Part shown: positions 6,628 to 14,390 of the stretch, piece after piece
Layout of the letters: each line of letters starts with the position of its first letter
How positions within the stretch are numbered: position 1 is the first letter of the stretch
Notes under the pieces: generated by a model
Told to the model about the DNA's origin: nothing
Database searches by the model: none
The model's input: the letters and a program-made list of their open reading frames with translations, nothing else
Program-made: the position numbers and the translations under genes
Source of the DNA: CAWVWD01 sp965662365
GTDB lineage: Bacteria > Bacteroidota > Bacteroidia > Chitinophagales > Saprospiraceae
Assembly: GCA_965662365.1 (NCBI GenBank)
Contig: CBFIHR010000041.1
Coordinates: 1-38,684, forward strand
DNA length: 38,684 bases
Direction of reading: 5' to 3'

Positions 6628-9468
6628 CTACTTCAACTCTTCCTTCAAAAACAACCCCGTAAAACTCCCATCAACCTTCACAACCTCCTCAGGCGTTCCA
6701 GTCGCCACCACATTACCACCACGAAAACCACCTTCAGGACCAATATCAATAATATAATCCGCCACTTTCACCACATCCAAATTATGTTCGATAACCAAAA
6801 GCGAATTGCCTTTATCCACCAATTTATTCAAAACACCTAAAAGCGTTTTGATATCTGAAAAGTGCAAACCGGTGGTCGGTTCGTCTAAGATGTAGAGCGT
6901 ATTTCCTGTTGCCCGTTTTGAGAGTTCTTCAGCGAGTTTGACCCGCTGAGCTTCACCGCCTGACAGCGTTACAGCCGATTGTCCGAGTGTGATATAACCT
7001 AAACCGACATCTTGTATGGTTTTTACCTTGCGGTAAATTTTAGGGATTTTTTCAAAGAAATCAACGGCTTCATCGACTGTCATTTCTAATACATCAGAAA
7101 TAGATTTGCCTTTGTATAAAATCTCCAAAGTTTCTCGATTGTAGCGACGACCAAAACAGGTTTCGCAATCGACATAAACATCGGGTAAAAAGTTCATTTC
7201 TATCAATCGCTTTCCGCCGCCTTGACAGACTTCACAGCGGCCGCCTTTGACATTAAATGAAAAACGCCCAGGTTTATAACCACGGATTTTGGCTTCGGGC
7301 AAACCCGCAAATAAGCTGCGAATATGTGTAAACAAACCTGTGTAAGTTGCAGGGTTTGAGCGAGGTGTGCGACCTATCGGCGATTGATCAATATCTATGA
7401 CTTTATCAATGTTGTCGATACCTTTCAAACTGTCATATTCTAATGGTCGTTTTTTACTTTTATAAAAATGTTGTCGTAAAATCGGATAAAGTGTTTCATT
7501 AACAAAAGTCGATTTTCCGCTGCCCGAAACGCCTGTTACCGCAACAAATTTCCCTAAAGGAATTTCGACATCAATATTTTTAAGGTTATTGCCTTTTGCA
7601 CCTTTCAGCACGATTTTTTTGCCGTTGCCTTTTCTACGTTTTTTTGGTACGTCGATTTTGACCGATTGATTGAGATAATTAGCCGTGATTGTGTCTTGTG
7701 TTAGGAAGGTTTCGGGTTTTCCTGCGGCGACGAGTTCGCCACCATGTTTACCAGCTCCAGGCCCTAAATCAATCAGATAATCAGAGGCCAACATAATATC
7801 TCTATCATGTTCGACGACCAAAACCGTATTCCCAATATCGGTTAGTTCTCGCAAGGCTTCGATGAGTTTTTGATTATCTCGCTGATGTAAACCGATGCTC
7901 GGCTCGTCCAAAATGTAGGTAATTCCCGTAAGTTGCGAACCAATTTGAGTAGCTAAACGAATGCGTTGTGCTTCTCCGCCCGAAAGTGTACGTGCAGGTC
8001 GGTTGAGTGATAAATAATCCAAGCCAACATGCAGCAAAAACTTCACACGTAACTGCAATTCTTTGATAATATCTTTCGCAATTGTCAACTGCCGCTCTTC
8101 CATTTTGTTAGGAACAGATTGCATAAATTCGTACAATTCATTCAAATCCATCAACGCCAATTCAGCAATATTTTTTGTTCCAATTTTAAAATGCAGCGAC
8201 TCTTTTTTTAATCTTGCCCCATGGCATTCAGGGCATTTTTGAATCGTCATAAAGTTCTCTGCCCAATCCCGAATTTTGCCCGAAGACGTATCATTATACC
8301 AGCGAGAAAGCATATTCAAAATCCCTTCATTCGTCAAGCTATAGTTATAATCTCGACCGCCGCCGTATTTCATCGAAATATCAATACTATCGCCACCACC
8401 ATTTAAAATAATATCTAAAGCTGCTTTGGGAATATCTTTTACAGGAGTTGAAAATGTGAATTTGTACTTTTTCGCAATTGCTCGCAACTGCTTGAATGTG
8501 ATATTATCCCGTACTTCTCCAAACGGTGCGATTCCAGCTTCGTTGATACTTTTCGAATCATCGGGAATGACTTTTTCCATATCAACCGCTGTGACTTTTC
8601 CAAGTCCATTGCAATGCGGACAAGCACCATAAGGCGAGTTAAACGAAAACGCATTTGGCGAAGGCTCTTCATAAGAAATGCCACTTTCTGCGTCCATCAA
8701 CGATTTACTGTAAGCGTTGGTTTTTCCTGTTTCCATATCTAAAAACATAATAAAACCTTTGCCTAATTTCAAAGCCGTTTGCAGCGATTGCCCTAAGCGT
8801 TCTCTGCGGTTTGCTTGTACTTTTATTCTATCAATCACGACTTCAATATCGTGCGTTTTGTACCTATCGACTTGCATTTTTGGCACGATTTCCAAAATCT
8901 CGCCATCGACTCGAATTTTGGTAAAACCTTGCTTTCGCATTTGCTCAAATAACTCTCGATAATGTCCTTTTCTCGCTCGAACCAAAGGGGCTAACAAAAT
9001 CGCTTTTTTACCATCGAAATTATCCAAAATATGATCAATCATTTGTTCTTCGGTGTATTTCACCATCTTTTTACCGGTGACGTAAGAATACGCATCACCA
9101 GCACGAGCAAATAACAATCGCAAAAAGTCATAAATCTCCGTTACCGTTCCAACGGTTGAGCGAGGATTTCGCCCAGTCGTCTTTTGCTCAATCGAAATGA
9201 CAGGACTTAAACCGTGAATATGTTCTACATCAGGACGTTCCATTTCACCGATAAACTGCCGAGCATACGAGCCAAATGTTTCCATATATCGACGCTGACC
9301 TTCGGCATAAATCGTGTCAAATGCCAATGACGACTTTCCACTTCCACTTATTCCAGTAATGACAACTAACTGATTACGAGGAATTTGTACACTTACTTCT
9401 TTCAAGTTGTGAACTCTCGCTCCAATAACCTCAATGTGTTCTAACTCTTGTACGATTTCGTTTGACAT
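6628..9468 (-). CDS. uvrA: excinuclease ABC subunit A
   Basis: A 946-residue damage-recognition ATPase of nucleotide excision repair, acting with UvrB and UvrC. Both ABC modules are complete. Walker A is GISGSGKSS near residue 40 and GVSGSGKST near 645. Signatures LSGGEAQRIRLA and LSGGEAQRVKLA are each followed by ILDEPSIGLH or ILDEPTTGLH. The C-terminal zinc finger is present (CEVC, 19 residues, CETC). The first zinc finger appears incomplete: the ACPHCNGLG half is present, but the preceding Cys pair is replaced by a MDAESGISYEEP stretch. It starts with ATG at 9466-9468 and is probably the first gene of a two-gene unit with the hypothetical gene behind it. Confidence 0.97.
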   Translation of the reverse strand: MSNEIVQELEHIEVIGARVHNLKEVSVQIPRNQLVVITGISGSGKSSLAFDTIYAEGQRRYMETFGSYARQFIGEMERPDVEHIHGLSPVISIEQKTTGRNPRSTVGTVTEIYDFLRLLFARAGDAYSYVTGKKMVKYTEEQMIDHILDNFDGKKAILLAPLVRARKGHYRELFEQMRKQGFTKIRVDGEILEIVPKMQVDRYKTHDIEVVIDRIKVQANRRERLGQSLQTALKLGKGFIMFLDMETGKTNAYSKSLMDAESGISYEEPSPNAFSFNSPYGACPHCNGLGKVTAVDMEKVIPDDSKSINEAGIAPFGEVRDNITFKQLRAIAKKYKFTFSTPVKDIPKAALDIILNGGGDSIDISMKYGGGRDYNYSLTNEGILNMLSRWYNDTSSGKIRDWAENFMTIQKCPECHGARLKKESLHFKIGTKNIAELALMDLNELYEFMQSVPNKMEERQLTIAKDIIKELQLRVKFLLHVGLDYLSLNRPARTLSGGEAQRIRLATQIGSQLTGITYILDEPSIGLHQRDNQKLIEALRELTDIGNTVLVVEHDRDIMLASDYLIDLGPGAGKHGGELVAAGKPETFLTQDTITANYLNQSVKIDVPKKRRKGNGKKIVLKGAKGNNLKNIDVEIPLGKFVAVTGVSGSGKSTFVNETLYPILRQHFYKSKKRPLEYDSLKGIDNIDKVIDIDQSPIGRTPRSNPATYTGLFTHIRSLFAGLPEAKIRGYKPGRFSFNVKGGRCEVCQGGGKRLIEMNFLPDVYVDCETCFGRRYNRETLEILYKGKSISDVLEMTVDEAVDFFEKIPKIYRKVKTIQDVGLGYITLGQSAVTLSGGEAQRVKLAEELSKRATGNTLYILDEPTTGLHFSDIKTLLGVLNKLVDKGNSLLVIEHNLDVVKVADYIIDIGPEGGFRGGNVVATGTPEEVVKVDGSFTGLFLKEELK

Positions 9469-9482
9469 AACTTATATTCGCC

Positions 9483-9510
9483 CACAGATTTTACAGATTT
9501 CCGCAGATTT
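9483..9510. repeat. short CAGATT direct repeats upstream of uvrA
   Basis: Three copies of CAGATT begin at 9485, 9494 and 9504 in the segment CACAGATTTTACAGATTTCC and onward. They lie 15-45 nt upstream of the uvrA start codon, in its leader or promoter region. Regular spacing of 9-10 nt places them on one DNA face. Function unknown. Confidence 0.5.
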
Positions 9511-9762
9511 TTTGTTGAATAATTTACATTTAACCAAACCGTGAAGATAAATAAAGGTTTTAAGTTTTGGTAGGAAAGATTGTTTTGAGGTTCGGTTAGA
9601 TGACTTATTTTCATCAAGAGAATCTTATATTAATAAGATAAAATAAAAATCATTTCGATGTTTTTCGAGCAATAGGTTTTTCAGCAACTTAATAATCTTC
9701 TGCCTTTGTTTGATTTTTCACACCAAAACCTTATCTTGATTTCTGAACATTAAAGTAATCAG

Positions 9763-10092
9763 ATGAAAGCGAAATTATTTAAGTTTTTACCGATCGAACT
9801 CAAAAAATCAGCGCAGAATATTGACGAATTTCAGCTTATTGAACCAATCGAAATATCGGCTGAAACGTATTTGGACAGCTCAAAATTCAAATTGCCTAAA
9901 TTCATTAAAAATTTATTATCAAAAAAAATTATTATCAAAAACATCATTTTTAGAAAGCAAAAACCAACGACAATCGAAACAGAAATTAATCTAAAACCCT
10001 TATTCAAAAAAGCAGAAAAATACGTTGAACTCAATGAGGCAAAACTCATCGTGTCAACGAAACAGAATAATGTAGTTTCAATAGTAAAATAA
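9763..10092 (+). CDS. hypothetical small basic protein
   Basis: A 109-residue Lys/Ile-rich protein with no signal peptide. I do not recognise a family. Residues 1-35 contain an acidic strand-like segment (DEFQLIEPIEISAETYLD), and the middle (LPKFIKNLLSKKIIIKNIIF) is strongly basic and hydrophobic. It is the first of three plus-strand genes leading into the DUF6603-like gene, with an 81-nt gap to the next. The composition is plausible for a real protein, but the case rests on gene order. Confidence 0.5.
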   Translation: MKAKLFKFLPIELKKSAQNIDEFQLIEPIEISAETYLDSSKFKLPKFIKNLLSKKIIIKNIIFRKQKPTTIETEINLKPLFKKAEKYVELNEAKLIVSTKQNNVVSIVK

Positions 10093-10173
10093 TTTGAATA
10101 GTTTTAGTAATTCAAACGTATGCTGTTACGGCTTTAATTATTACAACTATCCAAATCACTTAAACTAAAAAAA

Positions 10174-10548
10174 ATGAGCAAAACAAATTTTGGATTAAAC
10201 GCAACCGTCACCGTTTTTAAAAAACAGGTAGAAATCGAAAGTAAATCAGAAAATTTAAAACGTTTTGAATTTAATAAAGGAAATCCTGTAACATTTGAGA
10301 AGCAAGATGTCATCGATGGATTCAAAGCACATGAGATTGATTTAGAAAAAGACTACCCGAAAACCGTCAAATCAATGCCTGAAAGTATCAACTTGCTCAA
10401 ACTATTGTACGATGCTAGTAACGGAGAAGTTGATATTGCAGTTGAGTTGGAGTTCGACGACGAATTTGTTTCTAATAAATATAACGAAATCGTCAGTTTG
10501 GATAAAATCGGCTTGTCTTTACGCCGTATGCCCGACGAAGAAATTTAG
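10174..10548 (+). CDS. hypothetical protein, possible partner of the DUF6603-like protein
   Basis: A 124-residue acidic soluble protein with no signal peptide or membrane segment. It begins with strand-like residues 6-30 (FGLNATVTVFKKQVEIESKS) and ends with DKIGLSLRRMPDEEI. I do not recognise the family. It lies 91 nt before the preferred start of the large DUF6603-like gene on the same strand, so joint transcription is likely. Its small size and position would suit a chaperone, cap or structural subunit, but that is speculation. Confidence 0.6.
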   Translation: MSKTNFGLNATVTVFKKQVEIESKSENLKRFEFNKGNPVTFEKQDVIDGFKAHEIDLEKDYPKTVKSMPESINLLKLLYDASNGEVDIAVELEFDDEFVSNKYNEIVSLDKIGLSLRRMPDEEI

Positions 10549-10639
10549 CTATTTTCAATAAAAAAATACCAATAGGATAAAAGTAATCACATTGTGCAAC
10601 CATGTGAATAATGTGTGGTCAAACCATCTGAATCATATT

Positions 10640-13600
10640 ATGATAAAAACGCAAACGACTATAGACCTCCGCCTATTCAAAGCACCGATTTCGTTAATCG
10701 CCAAATCGGGAGACGCTACTATTTTTGAAGGTTACACCAACTTCAACGAAGGAGCATTTTCGCCAGATTTAGATCAAGCGATTACAAGCATCTGCAAGGC
10801 TTTGGGCATCGAAACCTTCCTAAAAACCGAAGTGAAATTACAAGAAGTTTTCGGGCATTACAACTGGTCAGAAAATCGTCTATTTGTGCAAGGCATTATT
10901 CCGTTACAACATACGAATGCACGGTTAATGCTCAATTATCAACCCTCAAAAGATCATCCGCAAACACAAGATTTTGCGGTAATTTTGGATTTTCAGTTCT
11001 TTTTTGATTTAGCCGACTTACCAATTATTCATAATGATTTGGACGAACAGCTACATTTGACTTTGGCTTTCGCCAATAATAGTCAAGTGTTTCAAACTAT
11101 TCCGTTTGAAAAATCTAAATATTTCAAAAATAGTAAAACGATTTCGATAAAATCAGGAGTCGGTTTAAAATCTAATATTGCATTTCCAAATGAAATTTTT
11201 GAATTTGACTACAAACTTCAGGATTTCACGCCCGAAGCAGAACAGGCACACAACTCAAAAACAGACCTCAATAATTTGCCTAAATTACCTGAACAAAAAG
11301 GGACAAAATGGTATGAAATTAATAAAAATTTCGGCGGCTTGAACTTCCGTAAAGTCGGCATGCGTTGGCAACAAAACAAAGCCTGGGTTCTATTGAATTT
11401 GGACTATATGTCGTCTGGTTTGGAGTTTGCCTTATTAGGTTTGCAAGCAGAAAGTCCGTTAAGTTTAAAGACTTTTCGTCCAAAATTCGACCTTTACGGC
11501 ATTGGTGTTTATTTCAAAAATAACTTCGTAGAATTAGGCGGTTCATTACTAAAAATCAACGAAGTTTCGAGACCGACACAAGGTAACGATAAAACGCCAG
11601 TGGCTTATATCGGCAAAATGCTAATGCGTGTTGCGAATAGGAGTATCGGTGCAATTGGCGGATTTACAAAAACAAAAGATGGTCAAAAATCCTTTTTTGC
11701 TTTCGCCAATATTAGCATTCCGTTAGGTGGAATTCCCGCTTTTTTTATAAATGGATTGTCCGCAGGTTTCGGTTATAATTCTGAACTAAATCTGCCAAAT
11801 TCGAATCAAATCGCTGATTATCCTTTATTAAATATTATCAAAACTGGTAAGAAAAATCCTGCTGATGCTTTGGCATACTTAGGGCATATTGTAAAAGTCA
11901 AAAATAATGAAAAATGGTTGGCGGCTGGCGTGCAGTTTAGCAGTTTTCAGTTACTCGACTCTAATGCGATTTTAGCGTATCAATTCGATAAAAAAGAAGT
12001 AATCATTTTAGGCGTTTCTCGTTTGATTTTACCGAATGAAAAAGCGGCTTATTTGAATTTACAATTTGGTCTGAAAACCGTTTATCGTATTCAATCCGGT
12101 GAGATACAATCGAATACACAACTCACTGACGGTTCCTATTTGATTCATGATAATGTAAATTTGAGCGGAAGCGTAGCCGTTTATACTTGGCTGAAAGGTG
12201 AAAATGCAGGCGATTTTGTGTTGACCGTTGGCGGTTATCATCCGAGATTTAACAAACCTGCACATTATCCGACTGTACCGAAAGTTGGATTTAGCTGGAT
12301 AGTTTCTGACACGACTAAAATATCAGGAAATACCTATTTTGCATTGACGAATCAAGCGATTATGGCTGGTTTTTCGTTTGATGCAACTTATCAAAAAGGC
12401 AAGCTCAAAGCCTGGTTTACGGCTAATTCCGATATGATTTTGCAATGGAAACCTTTCTATTATGATTTTCATACAAAAATCCGTGTCGGTGCAAAATATC
12501 AGTCTCGCTGGTTAAAAAATTACAAGTTAGATGTTGGTGCAGATTTGCATTTATACGGGCCGGAAATGGGTGGATACGTAAGTATTAATTGGTCAATTAT
12601 TTCCTTTAATATTCGTTTCGGAAATCCCGAAAAAGCTCGTTTTATCTATGTTTTGGATTGGGAAATGTTTCATCGCAGCTTTTTACCATCACAGGCAATA
12701 GATATTTGTCGTGTTAATATTAGTAACGGACTCATCGAAGCATCAAGTGAAAAAAATCAAAATGATGAACTACAAACTTGGATTGTTACGTCAGATAATT
12801 TAATATTTTCGACACAGTCTTTAATCCCTTCTAGTCAATTGATTATCAATAATAAAATGATTGATATATTAAGTGATACTTTAGGGATTCGACCAATGAA
12901 TAAGCAACAATTACAATCAACTCAAACGGTAACGATTCGAAATGTAAACGATGAAATAGTTGATGTTAATTTGCAGTATCAAGCTAAAACAACGCACTTC
13001 CCTCCTGCCCTTTGGTCGGCAAAACCATTAAAACGGCAGCAACTGGAAGCGGAGCAGTTAAAGTCAATTGCTGGTTTTGACTTCATCATGCCGACGGCAA
13101 CTCCAAATGGCCATTTATCAAAAACCTCGAAAGAGATATTTGAACAACAAAAAATAACGATAAAATCCCAGTTTGAAACTAAAACCAACCAAATTGCAAC
13201 CAGAGTTATTAGCGAAGATAACACCATAAAAACAATTTCGAATAGTATCAATAAAATGACAACCCACAAAAATCGAACGGCAGTTATCGACTGTTTAAAC
13301 GATATTTTTGAGTTATCTGATGACGAATTATTACCAAATGATCATTTGATAAAAATCGAAAAAAATGCCGAATTTATTTTTCAATCCGAACCAAAAATTG
13401 GTCAAATTCAACAAATAGATGCACAAACGGCAACACCAAAAATGGTATTGCAACCATCGGATGTCGAGACGTTAAAAGTTAACGCCTTGACTACATCGAA
13501 TAATGCACCTATTATCATTTCAACAACGAACGGTAACAGTAAATCAAATCTGCTATTTGAAAACGCCTTAACTGCAAAAGGTTTACAAGCGACTTCGATT

Positions 13601-14365
13601 GATACAAGAGTGATTGTTAATATTGGTTCAGCTTACGTCTTTGAGTTAGATGATACATCAGAAACAAATAGTATAATTGAATTTAAAAGTAACTGTTCGA
13701 TTCAAGTTATTGAGTTCAACGAGTTCAATCACATTTTAAATTTTCAGGTTTTACCAAGTTCTATTACGGCTTATAAGGCGAATAAAAAAGCGAAGCGTTT
13801 AGCACTAAAAGGCGTTGAGAATAATCAACCTTTTGACGGTTGGAATCATACCGAAATGATGCCTTTGATGAATGATAATGCGTTATTAGGCGATTCACTT
13901 TATGTTAAGTTACAAGTACCGATTGCAGCAGAAGATATTACGCATCGTTCTATCAAAATATTGGAAAAAACTAACTTTATCAAAACCACAAGAGGAGAAG
14001 AAAAAGGCTACATTGATACAATCCTTTTTAAGGATTATCAAGAAGTTGTTGTTATTGCGAAGGCAAAAAAAGCAATCAATGAAGAACAGTATAAAAATGA
14101 TTTAAAATTGCTCATTCCTTGTTCGTATCGAGCTAATTTTAATCGTCAATTACACACAAAAACTAACTATTTGCAACCGATTGCCTCCATCATTGATTCA
14201 GATGGAAACACTCGTATCAAGTACCAATTATCCAACTCAAAGATTGGAAAACGAACAGACGAGGACTCGGATTGGAACGGCTTTATGCTAAGAATTAAGT
14301 CGAATGACAATTGGGAAATTTGTGGCTTACAGTTATACCAACACGCCGCTAAGCGAGACGAATAA
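10640..14365 (+). CDS. giant DUF6603-like protein
   Basis: A 1241-residue protein without a signal peptide. Residues about 220-665 resemble what I recall of the DUF6603 family: WYEINKNFGGLNFRKVG, later AYLGHIVKVKNNEKWLAAGV, GGYHPRFNKPAHYPTVPK and LDVGADLHLYGPEMGGYVS. This part is dense in alternating beta strands and Gly/aromatic residues, like a large beta barrel or solenoid. Residues 1-215 and 670-1241 are not recognised; the C-terminal part is rich in Asn/Gln/Thr. The ATG at 10640 (MIKTQTTIDLRLF) is preferred over an in-frame TTG at 10592, because the extra 16 residues look non-coding. The stop is 25 nt from the convergent AAA+ gene. The function of the family is unknown. Confidence 0.75.
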   Translation: MIKTQTTIDLRLFKAPISLIAKSGDATIFEGYTNFNEGAFSPDLDQAITSICKALGIETFLKTEVKLQEVFGHYNWSENRLFVQGIIPLQHTNARLMLNYQPSKDHPQTQDFAVILDFQFFFDLADLPIIHNDLDEQLHLTLAFANNSQVFQTIPFEKSKYFKNSKTISIKSGVGLKSNIAFPNEIFEFDYKLQDFTPEAEQAHNSKTDLNNLPKLPEQKGTKWYEINKNFGGLNFRKVGMRWQQNKAWVLLNLDYMSSGLEFALLGLQAESPLSLKTFRPKFDLYGIGVYFKNNFVELGGSLLKINEVSRPTQGNDKTPVAYIGKMLMRVANRSIGAIGGFTKTKDGQKSFFAFANISIPLGGIPAFFINGLSAGFGYNSELNLPNSNQIADYPLLNIIKTGKKNPADALAYLGHIVKVKNNEKWLAAGVQFSSFQLLDSNAILAYQFDKKEVIILGVSRLILPNEKAAYLNLQFGLKTVYRIQSGEIQSNTQLTDGSYLIHDNVNLSGSVAVYTWLKGENAGDFVLTVGGYHPRFNKPAHYPTVPKVGFSWIVSDTTKISGNTYFALTNQAIMAGFSFDATYQKGKLKAWFTANSDMILQWKPFYYDFHTKIRVGAKYQSRWLKNYKLDVGADLHLYGPEMGGYVSINWSIISFNIRFGNPEKARFIYVLDWEMFHRSFLPSQAIDICRVNISNGLIEASSEKNQNDELQTWIVTSDNLIFSTQSLIPSSQLIINNKMIDILSDTLGIRPMNKQQLQSTQTVTIRNVNDEIVDVNLQYQAKTTHFPPALWSAKPLKRQQLEAEQLKSIAGFDFIMPTATPNGHLSKTSKEIFEQQKITIKSQFETKTNQIATRVISEDNTIKTISNSINKMTTHKNRTAVIDCLNDIFELSDDELLPNDHLIKIEKNAEFIFQSEPKIGQIQQIDAQTATPKMVLQPSDVETLKVNALTTSNNAPIIISTTNGNSKSNLLFENALTAKGLQATSIDTRVIVNIGSAYVFELDDTSETNSIIEFKSNCSIQVIEFNEFNHILNFQVLPSSITAYKANKKAKRLALKGVENNQPFDGWNHTEMMPLMNDNALLGDSLYVKLQVPIAAEDITHRSIKILEKTNFIKTTRGEEKGYIDTILFKDYQEVVVIAKAKKAINEEQYKNDLKLLIPCSYRANFNRQLHTKTNYLQPIASIIDSDGNTRIKYQLSNSKIGKRTDEDSDWNGFMLRIKSNDNWEICGLQLYQHAAKRDE

Positions 14366-14390
14366 AATCTTACATATTTGGAGGACGCAC

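Noticed and set aside
10592..10639. Upstream TTG start for the DUF6603-like protein
   Set aside because: The 16 extra codons look like intergenic sequence, and an ATG at 10640 begins a strand-like N-terminus.
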